Notes under the pieces: model-generated
Seen by the model: only the letters and a program-made list of their open reading frames with translations
What the model was told of the DNA's origin: nothing
Database searches by the model: none
Part shown: piece after piece, positions 7,943-16,326 of the stretch
Layout of the letters: every line of letters starts with the position of its first letter
Numbering within the stretch: position 1 is the stretch's first letter
DNA from: JBJKSO01 sp046703825
GTDB taxonomy: Bacteria; Chloroflexota; Dormibacteria; Aeolococcales; Bog-877
Length of the DNA stretch: 49,422 nucleotides
Reading direction: 5' to 3'
Assembly (NCBI GenBank): GCA_046703825.1
Contig: JBJKSO010000102.1
Span: 1-49,422 of the forward strand
Made by a program: the position numbers and the translations under genes

Positions 7943-8973
7943 GCTCGAGCTTCAACTCCTCCCCCGCCCGCCGGGTGCTGAGCGGTGCCGGCTGCCTGGC
8001 GCAGCTGAGCGAGGAAGCGGAGCGCCTTCGGTGGCACCGCAGCGTCCTCATCTCCAGCCGCACGCTGGCGGAGGTTAGCGACATTCCCGCACGAGTAGAG
8101 GCGCTGATCGGTCCGCGCCTGGTCGGCAGCTTCCACGAGATGCCCCAGCACACGCCCGAGGCCGCCGTCAACCGGCTGGCGGCCCAGGTGGTCGAGCTGG
8201 AGGCCGACGCCGCCGTCAGTCTTGGCGGCGGCAGCGTCATCGACGGCGTGAAAGCGGCCATCCACGCGAGCGGCCTGGCGCTGACACACATCGCGCTCCC
8301 TACCACCCTCTCCGGTGCGGAGTTCACCGCCAGCGCCGGCATCACCGACTCCGCCACCGGCGGAAAGCGGGGGCTGTTCGACCCAGATGCGGCCCCCCGG
8401 CTGGTCCTGCTCGATCCCGAGCTGACGGTGCATACGCCCGCGCGGCTGTGGCTCTCGAGCGGGGTGCGCGGGCTGGATCACGCGGTGGAGTCCCTGTGGG
8501 CACCCGAGCAAAGCCCGCTGGCCGATCTGTTGGGGGAGGCAGCCGCCGGCAAGCTGCTACAGAGTCTGCCCCAGTGCCGGGAGGAGGGCGGAGGGCTACA
8601 AGCGCGCGCAAACGCTCAGCAGGGGGCCTGGTGGGCGGCACTGGCAATGGCTGGCGTGTCGATGGGACCCAGCCACATCCTGTCCCGGATGCTGGGAGCC
8701 AAGTTCCACATCCCCCACGGCATTACCTCGTGCCTGCTGCTGCCGGCCACCATCGAGTACCAGGCCGCCCAGAGCCCGGCACTGGTCGAGCCGCTTGCAG
8801 CCGTGTTCGGCGCCAGCGCCCCCGCCGCAGTGGCTGGCGCGTGCCGTGACTTCATAGCCGGTTTGGGCCTCCCCACCCGAATGCGAGACGTGGGCTTAAA
8901 GGAGGCTGACCTGGCCCGCTATCTGGAGCTGGTTCCGGCCGAGTGGCGCTCGATCCCGCAATCCGCCTGGTGA
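7939..8973 (+). CDS. Iron-ADH-fold reductase, maleylacetate reductase-like
   Basis: A 344-residue protein of the iron-containing alcohol dehydrogenase/dehydroquinate synthase-like fold. The nucleotide motif S-L-G-G-G-S-V-I-D-G and A-L-P-T-T-L-S-G-A-E-F-T match maleylacetate reductases, which reduce maleylacetate to 3-oxoadipate. In the metal site the two His regions are kept (G-P-S-H-I-L and I-P-H-G), but the usual Asp four residues before H-A-V-E is Arg (R-G-L-D-H), suggesting loss of canonical metal binding, as expected for the reductase subgroup. The TTG at 7939, overlapping the acnA stop, gives the usual family N-terminus; the frame extends farther upstream inside acnA. The substrate here is unknown, and no other aromatic degradation genes are nearby. 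Confidence 0.75.
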   Translation: MSSSFNSSPARRVLSGAGCLAQLSEEAERLRWHRSVLISSRTLAEVSDIPARVEALIGPRLVGSFHEMPQHTPEAAVNRLAAQVVELEADAAVSLGGGSVIDGVKAAIHASGLALTHIALPTTLSGAEFTASAGITDSATGGKRGLFDPDAAPRLVLLDPELTVHTPARLWLSSGVRGLDHAVESLWAPEQSPLADLLGEAAAGKLLQSLPQCREEGGGLQARANAQQGAWWAALAMAGVSMGPSHILSRMLGAKFHIPHGITSCLLLPATIEYQAAQSPALVEPLAAVFGASAPAAVAGACRDFIAGLGLPTRMRDVGLKEADLARYLELVPAEWRSIPQSAW

Positions 8974-9873
8974 CTACCCGGCCCTGGCGGTAGCCGCCTC
9001 CTGACCCGCCGGCTCCGGCCGGCGGCGGCGAGCGGTGGCCAGCACCGAGCCCACCAGGATCAGCAGGAAGCCCAGGGCGATCCCGGCGGTGAAGGGCTCG
9101 TGCAGAACCAGGATTCCCAGCACTACCGCCACCGCCGGGTTGACGTAGGTGACGACCGTGGTTCGGATCACGCCCAGCTCTCGAATCAGCTCGAAGAGGA
9201 CCAAGAAGGCGATCGCCGTGCAGACGACACCGAGGGTCAGCAGCGAGGCCAGCACCTGCCATGAGGGAAGCTGCGCCGGCCGCTGCAGTACCGCCACCGG
9301 CAGGTACGCCAGCGCGGCGACCGTGAGCGAGGCGGAGACCACCCCGAGGCCGGGCAGCTCGCCGAGGCGGCGCGAAAGCAGCAGCGGACCAGCCGCGTAG
9401 CAGACGATCACGACCACCATCTCCAGCATGGGGATGAGGCTGATGTGGCCCAGGTCGAAGCCGACCACCGCGGCAACCCCGAGCAAGCCCACCAACAGGC
9501 CGGCCAGCCCGCGGGCACCCAGGCGCTCGCTGCCCCCGCCGGCGCGGATCATCACGGCGGCCACCAGGGGGACGGCGGCGATCAGCAGGCCGGAGAGCGA
9601 GGACGCGATGCGCTGCTCGGCACTCGAGAGCAAGAACCAGGGCACCGCGATCTCGACGGCGGTGTAGAGCAGAAGCCAGCGCCACTTGGCCAGTACCCCG
9701 CGCATCTGGCCACGGTGCACCGCAATCGGCAGGACCAGCAAAGCGCCCACGGCGGTGCGCCCGAATACCAGTTCGGCGGGGGAAACCCCATCGACGGCCA
9801 CCTTGATCAGGAGGTAGGGCACCCCCCAGATCAAGCAGAGCGCTACGAACAGCACCGCCCCGCGCCGTGACAT
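8974..9873 (-). CDS. EamA/DMT-family transporter
   Basis: A 299-residue polytopic protein with about ten helices in two homologous halves, each with the EamA pattern (first half W-G-V-P-Y-L-L-I-K near residues 16-24; second half ending in the glycine-rich helices around H-E-P-F-T-A-G). It is probably a drug/metabolite exporter or permease; the substrate cannot be told. The ATG follows a near-perfect AAGGAGGTGAG ribosome-binding site. Its stop directly abuts the stop of the convergent reductase gene, with no intervening base, so the two transcripts must overlap. Confidence 0.85.
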   Translation of the reverse strand: MSRRGAVLFVALCLIWGVPYLLIKVAVDGVSPAELVFGRTAVGALLVLPIAVHRGQMRGVLAKWRWLLLYTAVEIAVPWFLLSSAEQRIASSLSGLLIAAVPLVAAVMIRAGGGSERLGARGLAGLLVGLLGVAAVVGFDLGHISLIPMLEMVVVIVCYAAGPLLLSRRLGELPGLGVVSASLTVAALAYLPVAVLQRPAQLPSWQVLASLLTLGVVCTAIAFLVLFELIRELGVIRTTVVTYVNPAVAVVLGILVLHEPFTAGIALGFLLILVGSVLATARRRRPEPAGQEAATARAG

Positions 9874-9958
9874 CTCACCTCCTTGGACTGGACCGGATCC
9901 AGGGTCGCGGGTGCCAGATTAGAGGGGCGAGAACGGGAACCCTATCCGGTTTCGCAGG

Positions 9959-11293
9959 TCAGCGCTGAGAGCTTGCGAAGACGCTCAGGTGGTGCCGCTG
10001 GAGAAAGGCGGCCCGCTGGCGGAACTCCGCTGGATGACCGAACACATAGCGGACGATCTCAGTGGAGGGAGCGCTGGCGTAGTGCCGCACCGTGCTGACT
10101 GCGAGGAGCCGCTGCTCACGCAATCGGCTGCCCTGAGTTATGCCGGCATGCAGAGAAAGCACCACTTGGGCCAGGCAGAGTGCCGCGGTCGCCCAGATGA
10201 CCCACCGTGCCAGTCGGTTCTGCCAGTGCAGCCACATCACACCCAGTGCCGACCAACCACCCGCCAGCAACCACAGGCCGAAGACGCTGTAGCGTGGGGT
10301 GAGCGCGTAGCCCGGACCGAACTGGGCTCGACCCGCCGTAGCCAGCAGCTCGACGGCGAGGGCGAAGCTCAGCACACCCAGCGGGGCCGCCAGTTCACGC
10401 ACTCGTCGCCCGAAGCGCAGCCAGACACCGAACAGCACCAGCGCCGTGACCAAGACGACGCCGCCCACCACGCGGATCGTCCCCTGAGTGATGCCGAGGT
10501 GAGGTGAGACCGGCAGGACGCCGCCGGCCAGCTCGACCAGGAAGGTCGAGGCGCTGCCCGGGTGGGTGAGCAGCCAGGAGAAATTGCTGCCGGTCCCGCC
10601 AAAGGTGAACCCGGCGAAGTAGAGGGCGGTCGCGCCGGCGGCCGCCCCCACCCAATAGACGGCACGCCGGGCCGGCTGCCCCGCCGCCACCAGCACCACG
10701 AGCCCCGCCGGCCACAGCGCCAGCCCCTGCACGGCCACGTAGGTGCCCAGAACTGCCAGCCCCACCCCTGCCCAGAACCACGCCGGTCGGGATTCCGCCG
10801 CCAGGAGCATGGCGACGATGGCGGTGGCGATCAGGATGACCAGGTACATCGAGAGCAAAAATCCCAGGGTCACTGGCTGGTACTGCTGCAGGCTGAACAC
10901 CAGCAGGGAGGGAACGACAAGCCACCAGCCGGAAAGGTGGCTGTGCCGGCGCAGCACCATCAGAAGCAGCAGGTATGCCGCCGCCAGCACCGCCCAGGTG
11001 CAGTACATGTCGACCTTGACGTCGAAGTGGCTGGCGGCGGCGATCGCCAGCAGCACAAGATTGGAGAAGAACATGCGGTTCTCCAGATGCTGTGCCCAGA
11101 GAGCCGCCACCGAGAGCTTGCCCTCACTGGCCTGCTGGGCCAGCCAGACTATGTGCCAGTCGTCGACGTAGGGAACGTTGACGCCGTCGCTGTGGATCAG
11201 CAGCAGCAGCGCCAGGGCGGGTGCGGCCAGCAGCACCAGCTGCGCCGAGCGAGCGACTGGCCCAGCGCGGTCGCGGCTAGTGGTGGCGGCCAC
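9959..11293 (-). CDS. Polytopic membrane protein, GT-C glycosyltransferase-like topology
   Basis: A 444-residue protein with about eleven membrane helices. After the first helix comes a loop with Y-V-D-D-W-H (about residues 42-47). An acidic pair in the first extracytoplasmic loop is characteristic of GT-C enzymes that use polyprenyl-phosphate sugars, so such a role is possible. I do not recognise a specific family, and no catalytic proof is visible. The soluble C-terminus (about the last 60 residues) is basic. The GTG start follows CAGGGA with 7-nt spacing. It lies upstream of and co-directional with the EamA gene, 85 nt away. Confidence 0.6.
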   Translation of the reverse strand: MAATTSRDRAGPVARSAQLVLLAAPALALLLLIHSDGVNVPYVDDWHIVWLAQQASEGKLSVAALWAQHLENRMFFSNLVLLAIAAASHFDVKVDMYCTWAVLAAAYLLLLMVLRRHSHLSGWWLVVPSLLVFSLQQYQPVTLGFLLSMYLVILIATAIVAMLLAAESRPAWFWAGVGLAVLGTYVAVQGLALWPAGLVVLVAAGQPARRAVYWVGAAAGATALYFAGFTFGGTGSNFSWLLTHPGSASTFLVELAGGVLPVSPHLGITQGTIRVVGGVVLVTALVLFGVWLRFGRRVRELAAPLGVLSFALAVELLATAGRAQFGPGYALTPRYSVFGLWLLAGGWSALGVMWLHWQNRLARWVIWATAALCLAQVVLSLHAGITQGSRLREQRLLAVSTVRHYASAPSTEIVRYVFGHPAEFRQRAAFLQRHHLSVFASSQR

Positions 11294-11361
11294 CCGAGAT
11301 CCCTGACCGTAGCCGAGCCGGACTCAGTGGAATCCCCCCGCTCCCAACCGACCTACCTGAG

Positions 11362-11436
11362 TGGTACCCCCAGCAGGACTCGAACCTGCGCACCCGGCTC
11401 CGGAGGCCGGTGCTCTATCCGCTGAGCTATGGGGGC
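11362..11436 (-). tRNA. tRNA-Arg (anticodon CCG)
   Basis: A full cloverleaf can be drawn: 7-bp acceptor stem GCCCCCA/TGGGGGT (G1-U72 wobble), D arm GCTC/GAGC, anticodon stem CCGGC/GCCGG with loop CTCCGGA (anticodon CCG, reads CGG), and T arm GCAGG/CCTGC with loop TTCGAGT. The discriminator is A and the 3' CCA is encoded. Length is 75 nt including CCA. Confidence 0.95.
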
Positions 11437-11487
11437 ACGCTCATACCCAAGCACGCCAAAGTGCCTGGGCAAGGTGACCCCGCTAGC

Positions 11488-11805
11488 CTACTCGTCCTCG
11501 TCGCCGATGGTGAACATGAGACCGTCCTGCACGTCATACAGGGCGTCCATCCACTCGGCGATGCTCACCTCCTCCCCCCGGCGGCGTCCCAGCGGGTGCC
11601 CCTCTCGTTCGAGAAAGCGGTGGCACTCCCCCCTCAGGACCACCGGCACCGATGCCTCCTCGGCGATGTTGAGCTGCTCTAGCTCGTTGAGCAGACGGTC
11701 AATGAAGAGGATCTTGTTGCGGCGGGCGTTGCGTTCTCGGCGTTCAACGTGATCGGACTCGTAGAGTTCGGAAATTTGCTGTGAGGTTTCTGCAATGGTC
11801 GACAA
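11488..11805 (-). CDS. Small acidic hypothetical protein
   Basis: A 105-residue protein with no recognised family. The N-terminal half is predicted helical and highly charged (residues 15-45, E-R-R-E-R-N-A-R-R-N). The C-terminus is acidic, ending G-D-E-D-E. No membrane segment or Cys pair is seen. The TTG start at 11805 is supported by AAGGGA five nt upstream. The upstream DNA is AT-rich compared with its surroundings, consistent with a promoter. It lies between tRNA-Arg and the MEDS regulator. Confidence 0.6.
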   Translation of the reverse strand: MSTIAETSQQISELYESDHVERRERNARRNKILFIDRLLNELEQLNIAEEASVPVVLRGECHRFLEREGHPLGRRRGEEVSIAEWMDALYDVQDGLMFTIGDEDE

Positions 11806-11997
11806 ATTAGTCCCTTATGTTTCCGCGACTTTTCGAACTTGCACAGCCGCGCACCGTACACTCCCGCGCCCCATCCTATGACACACCCAGCGATGCGTCA
11901 AGGGTTTAAGGCAGCGGCCGGGCGCAAGATGTCGTTACGCACCGACACCGCCGAGCCCGCGCGGGCGGAGAAGCCAGAGCGCGCTTGGCGAACCTGA

Positions 11998-13338
11998 TCA
12001 GGCCCAGCGATCGACTAGCTGGATCAGGGCTTGGAGCTGGCCGGGCGCCAGTCGCTGGCGGCAGCGATCCGCCACCTCCAGCTGGACCCGATCCAACTCC
12101 GCCCGCAGCACCCTGCCGCTGCCGCTCAGTGTCCACAATGCTCCGCGGGGCTCAAGCAACCCCTGCGCCTGTAACTCGGCGGCGAGGTCGGGGGGGAGGC
12201 TAATGGCGGCCTCCTCCGGCCAACCCAGGAGGGTCTCCACCCCCCGTGCCGAGAGCACCCAGAGCGCCGCCCGGGCTGCTCCCGAGAGCCGCCGACTCAG
12301 ATCCGCGCCCAGCTGCCGGCGCAGATTGAGGAGTCGCTCGACCAGAGGCACGAGTTCTGCGGGGTACCGCCGCTCCGAAACGCGCGCATCCATAAGTAGA
12401 CGAACGTGGGTACCCCCCCTTCCGGAACGGATCTGGACCAAATCGCACAGCTGATTGACCAGCCACAGTCCCCGCGCACCGGATTGCCCAAGCTCCGGAC
12501 GGACCCTGCCGACCAGCGGAGAGGTGATGCGACCCCGGTCCGAGCATTCGCAGAGCACGGAGTCGGGCTCGGTCCACAGCCGGGCCCGGCCGCGGCCGCC
12601 GCCGTGCGAGATGCTGTTGCCGGCCACCTCGCTCACCGCCAGCAGCAGCTGGTCGACCCTTCTGCGTTTCAGGCCGGCTCCCGCGGCCAGGCGTGCCACC
12701 TCCGATCGCAGTCGGGGCAGGCTGCCCGAGTCGTATCCAATCTCGAGCGCGGAGGCGGGCGGTTCCGGGAGTCGGCCCGAGAACGGTGAGCGCAGACCGG
12801 AGAGCCCCGGATAGAGCGGACTGGACCGGCGAGCCTTGTCGCCCGCGAGCGTGGGGTGAACCCGCGCCGCCGCCTCGATCTCGGCCGGAGGCAGCCGGTC
12901 GGCGTCGTACGGGCAGAGCAGGCGCCACTCCGGGCCCTCGGCGAAGGCGACATTCAGCAGCAGCTCGTGTACGTGGCACTCTGCGAGTTGCGGGGCAGTG
13001 CGCCCTGGCCAGACCGGCTCGCCGGCTCCCCTGCAGGGAACCCCCTCCAGCGCGCAGGCGTCCACGAAGTCGCGCCAGACGCCCAAGATCCGGGAGGGAT
13101 TCGAGCCCGCCCTCTTCATGTCCACGAAGCTGACCTGATCGAGGCCCGGGCCCAAGTGGCGCCGCAGCTTCTCCACCTTCTCGGCTGGGAGTGCGACCAT
13201 GACCCGCTCGCCCCTGCTCAGGCCTTCGCGGATAAATTCGCCCAGCCCGACCAGGTACTCGGCCTCGCCACGATAGAAGAAGGCCTCGTGGACAAAGCCC
13301 CCTGCGAGCGTCGAGATTTCACCGGATGCCACGGCCAA
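11998..13338 (-). CDS. MEDS sensor + HATPase anti-sigma kinase + C-terminal winged helix
   Basis: A 446-residue regulator with three parts. Residues about 14-165 are a MEDS/DcmR-type sensory domain (F-F-Y-R-G-E-A-E-Y-L, E-P-V-W-P-G-R, L-L-C-P-Y-D). Residues about 205-318 are an RsbW-like histidine-kinase-type ATPase: N-box E237-V-A-G-N241, a reduced G1 box C-S-D267-R-G269, and G-A-R-G-L-W-L-V-N-Q. Residues about 345-446 look like a MarR-style winged helix (A-A-L-W-V-L-S...L-W-T-L-S-G-S-G-R) with a long terminal helix. MEDS-ATPase proteins are known regulators of partner-switching sigma control; the added winged helix is inferred from pattern. Starts at TTG 13338 after GGGAG; the GTG at 13332 is possible. 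Confidence 0.75.
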   Translation of the reverse strand: MAVASGEISTLAGGFVHEAFFYRGEAEYLVGLGEFIREGLSRGERVMVALPAEKVEKLRRHLGPGLDQVSFVDMKRAGSNPSRILGVWRDFVDACALEGVPCRGAGEPVWPGRTAPQLAECHVHELLLNVAFAEGPEWRLLCPYDADRLPPAEIEAAARVHPTLAGDKARRSSPLYPGLSGLRSPFSGRLPEPPASALEIGYDSGSLPRLRSEVARLAAGAGLKRRRVDQLLLAVSEVAGNSISHGGGRGRARLWTEPDSVLCECSDRGRITSPLVGRVRPELGQSGARGLWLVNQLCDLVQIRSGRGGTHVRLLMDARVSERRYPAELVPLVERLLNLRRQLGADLSRRLSGAARAALWVLSARGVETLLGWPEEAAISLPPDLAAELQAQGLLEPRGALWTLSGSGRVLRAELDRVQLEVADRCRQRLAPGQLQALIQLVDRWA

Positions 13339-13403
13339 ACGGTGCTGCTCCCTAACTCATCCACTTCCGGGGCGGCAGGGCCCGACCGGGACGCTGGCCT
13401 ACC

Positions 13404-13422
13404 CGCTCCGATCTTAGGAGCG
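13404..13422 (-). terminator. Stem-loop at the end of birA
   Basis: CGCTCC and GGAGCG flank a 7-nt loop that contains the birA stop codon (13416-13414). It lacks a U-tract, so it is at best a weak terminator or attenuator between birA and the MEDS gene. Confidence 0.35.
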
Positions 13423-14181
13423 TCCTGTCGACCGCACCAATCGCACTTCGCCAGCGGTGAGGCGAAGCTGCCCGGACGCGGTGGAGAGCAGGAGCTCGCC
13501 GTCCTCGCTGATGCCCGACAACACCCCGCCGAGGACCGCCTCGCCCTGCTGCAAGCTCACCGAGTCCCCGACCCAGGCGGCCCGCTCCAGCCAGTCATGG
13601 CGCAGGCAGGCGAACCCAGCCTGCTCCCACTGGCGGTAGCGCCGGGCCAGCCGGCGCAGCACCTCGGAGGCGAGCGTGGTCGGGTCGACGCGGCCCCCCT
13701 GCAGATCGCAGGCGGTCGCGGTCGCGATCAGGTCGTCGGGGACGTCGAGACCGTCCCAGAAGAGATTGCAGCCGATGCCCAGCGCCACCGCGCCACCGCC
13801 GGCCTCCGTCAACACCCCGGCCAGCTTCTTGCCCCGACACAGGCAGTCGTTCGGCCACTTGAGGCCGACGACGAGACTCGTGACCTGCTCGATCGCCTCG
13901 GCCAGTGCCAGTCCGGCGGCCAGCGCCAGGGTTGCCGATTCCCGCCGGGGCCGGAGCAGCGTCGAGAGCATGAGCGCGGACCCCGGCGGCGAGTACCAGC
14001 GGGCTCCGGGGCGGCCGCGGCCCGCCGACTGCTCGTCCGCGAGCACGGTGTAGCCCTCGGGGGCTCCGCGGTTGGCGGCCGCCAGCACCAGATCCTGAGT
14101 GCTGCCGACACGGGCATAGGCGCTGATCCGGTAGGGAATCTCCACATCGGCCACGGACTGGGCCAAATCGGGGACGCGCAT
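13414..14181 (-). CDS. birA: Biotin-[acetyl-CoA-carboxylase] ligase
   Basis: A 255-residue monofunctional biotin protein ligase that activates biotin with ATP and attaches it to carboxylase BCCP domains. The motifs are visible: S-T-Q-D near the N-terminus, the biotinyl-AMP loop S-A-G-R-G-R-P-G, L-K-W-P-N-D, and K-K-L-A-G-V-L-T-E, followed by a small C-terminal SH3-like domain. There is no N-terminal DNA-binding domain, so it is not a BirA-type repressor. The ATG at 14181 is preferred over the GTG at 14211, which adds ten non-conserved residues. Divergent from the gene at 14267. Confidence 0.92.
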   Translation of the reverse strand: MRVPDLAQSVADVEIPYRISAYARVGSTQDLVLAAANRGAPEGYTVLADEQSAGRGRPGARWYSPPGSALMLSTLLRPRRESATLALAAGLALAEAIEQVTSLVVGLKWPNDCLCRGKKLAGVLTEAGGGAVALGIGCNLFWDGLDVPDDLIATATACDLQGGRVDPTTLASEVLRRLARRYRQWEQAGFACLRHDWLERAAWVGDSVSLQQGEAVLGGVLSGISEDGELLLSTASGQLRLTAGEVRLVRSTGRS

Positions 14182-14252
14182 GGTTGCGGGGCCGTGCGAG
14201 CGCGAGGTCACGATGAACTCACCACTTCACCGGGAAGTCAGCGAGCCTCACG

Positions 14253-14258
14253 TATACT
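14253..14258 (+). promoter_or_regulatory. -10 box for a probably leaderless GTG start
   Basis: TATACT ends 8 nt before the GTG at 14267, so the expected transcription start falls at or next to the codon. There is no ribosome-binding site before this GTG. It lies in the 85-nt gap between birA and the divergent gene. Confidence 0.55.
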
Positions 14259-14266
14259 CCCCGCTC

Positions 14267-14785
14267 GTGGACAACTGGGAGCGAGTTGAGCTGTTCAGCT
14301 CGTTCCTCAAGCTCAGCGGCGACGTCCACGTGGTTCCCCCGCTGCGGCTTTCCGACGTCGTGAATCGAATGACCGACTTTCTGGAAGTGCGCCAGCTCAC
14401 CCTGGAACCGCTGGCGAGCACGTACCCGGTGATCAGCACGGTCGAAGACTCGGCGATGGTGGTCAAGCACTCGCTGCTGATGGTGGCACCGATCGGCGAC
14501 GCCGAGCACACCGGCAGCCGCGGGCTGATGCAGGAGAAGGTGCCCACGCAAGTGGCGCTGACCATCGACACCTTCTCCATGGTTTGCGAGGTGTTCTTGG
14601 AGGCTCGCCTGACCCTGCGGGAAACGCTGGAGCGCAGCGTCGACGACTTCCTGCCGGTGCGCAACGTCAACGCCGTCTGGCTTCCGGCACTCACCCACGA
14701 GCGGGTGACCATCCAGCGATCCTTCGCCCTTGTGCATCCTCGTCACATCCTGAGCTTCTCGGAGCGGGGCTCAGCCGCTCCTTGA
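14267..14785 (+). CDS. Conserved-looking protein with two copies of one domain
   Basis: A 172-residue soluble protein. Two segments resemble each other: near residues 8-44 (V-E-L-F-S-S-F-L-K-L-S-G then L-R-L-S-D-V-V-N-R-M-T-D-F-L-E-V) and near 104-140 (L-T-I-D-T-F-S-M-V-C-E-V then L-T-L-R-E-T-L-E-R-S-V-D-D-F-L-P-V). This is a beta-strand pair followed by a helix and F-L-x-V. The pattern resembles DUF6812-type proteins, but I cannot confirm this, and the function is unknown. The frame is open to 14180, and an ATG at 14213 is possible. The GTG at 14267 is preferred because TATACT lies 8 nt before it and because it leaves promoter space for birA. Confidence 0.65.
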   Translation: MDNWERVELFSSFLKLSGDVHVVPPLRLSDVVNRMTDFLEVRQLTLEPLASTYPVISTVEDSAMVVKHSLLMVAPIGDAEHTGSRGLMQEKVPTQVALTIDTFSMVCEVFLEARLTLRETLERSVDDFLPVRNVNAVWLPALTHERVTIQRSFALVHPRHILSFSERGSAAP

Positions 14786-14798
14786 CCTCCACCGGCTA

Positions 14799-15551
14799 GT
14801 GGACCCGAGCGCGGCGCCGCCTGCGATCCCCAGGGAATCCGCGACCGTGGCGCTGCTGCGCCCCGGACTCGAGGTGCTGCTGCTGGGCAGGCCCCAGACC
14901 GCCTCCTTCGCGGCTGGAGCCCACGTGTTTCCCGGCGGCTCGGTCGATCCCGAGGACCGCGGGCCGGAGTGGCTTCAGCACGCCGGGCGGGACGAGCGCG
15001 TTCCAGTTGCGATGGCTGCCGCCGCCATCCGCGAGGCTTTCGAGGAGTGCGGCATAGCGCTGGCCCGCACTGGTGATGGGGCTGAGCCGGACCGGCAGGC
15101 GCTGACCCATCTGGCAGCGTGGCGGCGGAGCCAGCCGCGGGGACCCTTCAGCGCTGCCCTGCGTGAGGCCGGCCTGGTGCCCGACCTGGCCGGCCTGCGC
15201 TATGCCGCCCACTGGGTGACGCCGCCCGGCGTCCCGCGCCGCTTCGACACCCGCTTCTTCGTGGCCGCGGCACCTCCTGGACAGATCCCCAGCCTGCTCG
15301 GCGCCGAGCACGCGGACCTGGCCTGGGTGGCGCCAGCGGGGGCGCTGGCCCGCGCCCGTGCCGGAGAGTGGCAGCTGCTGCCCCCCACCCGGGCGATTCT
15401 AGAAAGACTCGCCGCGGCCGGCACGCTGGAGCAGGCGCTGGAGCGCGCGTACTGGGGCGAGATCACCACCGTGGTCCCCGGCCTCGACCAGATCACGGAG
15501 GAGCGGTACCCGGGACTCGACTTGTCGATCATCCGAGACTCCGGTGGCTGA
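14799..15551 (+). CDS. Nudix hydrolase, NUDT19-like
   Basis: A 250-residue protein of the larger Nudix subgroup whose animal members act on CoA or acyl-CoA. The Nudix box is split by an insertion: F-P-G-G-S-V-D-P-E-D, then about 25 residues, then A-A-I-R-E-A-F-E-E-C-G-I (the R-E-x-x-E-E catalytic core). The interrupted box is a hallmark of the NUDT19-like family. It starts with GTG 13 nt after the previous gene and overlaps the next gene by 8 nt, so the Nudix and beta-lactamase-fold proteins are probably made together. The substrate is inferred from family only. Confidence 0.8.
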   Translation: MDPSAAPPAIPRESATVALLRPGLEVLLLGRPQTASFAAGAHVFPGGSVDPEDRGPEWLQHAGRDERVPVAMAAAAIREAFEECGIALARTGDGAEPDRQALTHLAAWRRSQPRGPFSAALREAGLVPDLAGLRYAAHWVTPPGVPRRFDTRFFVAAAPPGQIPSLLGAEHADLAWVAPAGALARARAGEWQLLPPTRAILERLAAAGTLEQALERAYWGEITTVVPGLDQITEERYPGLDLSIIRDSGG

Positions 15552-16323
15552 GATCTCCCGGCTGCGGGCCGACAACCCCTCCCGCCTCACCGGCAATGGC
15601 ACCAACACCTGGATATACGGGGAGCGCGAGCTGGTGGTGATCGACCCCGGCCCTGATCTTCCCGCGCACCTGGAGCGGGTGGCGGCCGAGGTGCGCCGGC
15701 GCGGTCGGGCGGCCATGGTCGCCGTCACCCATCACCACCCCGACCACCGTGAGGGCGCCGCCACCATGGCCGCCATGCTGGATGTGCCCATCGCCCTGTA
15801 CCACGAGGAGGCGTTGAGCGCCGGCACCATGCCGCTGCGCGACGGCGACCGACTCCTGGCTGGCGGGGGCGAGCTCACCGTCCTGCACACGCCCGGCCAC
15901 GCCAGCGACCACCTCTGCTTCTGGGCCGAGCGCGAGCGGGTGGTCTTCACCGGCGACCACGTGCTCCAGGGAACCACAAGCGTGATCGCCCCCCCCGACG
16001 GAGACATGGCGCGGTACATGCGGTCCTTGGCGGGTATCAGCCGGCTGGGGGCGACCAGGCTTTTGCCCGGTCACGGGGAGCCGATCGAGGACGCCGCCGC
16101 CGCACTGAGGACGCTCATCGCCCACCGGGAGGAGCGGGAGGCGCAGATCGTGGCCGAGCTGGGCTCGGAGCCGCGGACGATCCTGGAGCTGGTGAACGTC
16201 CTCTACTCCACCTACCCGCCCGAGGTGCTCGACCTGGCCGCTCTCACCGTGCACGCCCACCTCATCAAGCTGGAGCGCGAGGGCCGCGTCAGCGCTCAGC
16301 CGGACGGCTACCGGCTCGCCTGA
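15544..16323 (+). CDS. Metallo-beta-lactamase-fold hydrolase, LACTB2-like
   Basis: A 259-residue protein. The zinc site is complete: T-H-H-H-P-D-H (about residues 62-68), T-P-G-H-A-S-D-H, F-T-G-D-H and L-P-G-H-G-E. After the beta-lactamase fold, residues about 195-259 form the small winged-helix domain typical of LACTB2 (R-T-I-L-E-L-V-N-V-L-Y...H-L-I-K-L-E-R-E-G-R-V). LACTB2 of animals is an endoribonuclease; bacterial relatives are poorly defined. GTG start inside the Nudix gene (GTGGCTGA overlap). The stop lies 3 nt from the convergent pepA stop. Confidence 0.85.
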   Translation: MAEISRLRADNPSRLTGNGTNTWIYGERELVVIDPGPDLPAHLERVAAEVRRRGRAAMVAVTHHHPDHREGAATMAAMLDVPIALYHEEALSAGTMPLRDGDRLLAGGGELTVLHTPGHASDHLCFWAERERVVFTGDHVLQGTTSVIAPPDGDMARYMRSLAGISRLGATRLLPGHGEPIEDAAAALRTLIAHREEREAQIVAELGSEPRTILELVNVLYSTYPPEVLDLAALTVHAHLIKLEREGRVSAQPDGYRLA

Positions 16324-16326
16324 GCT

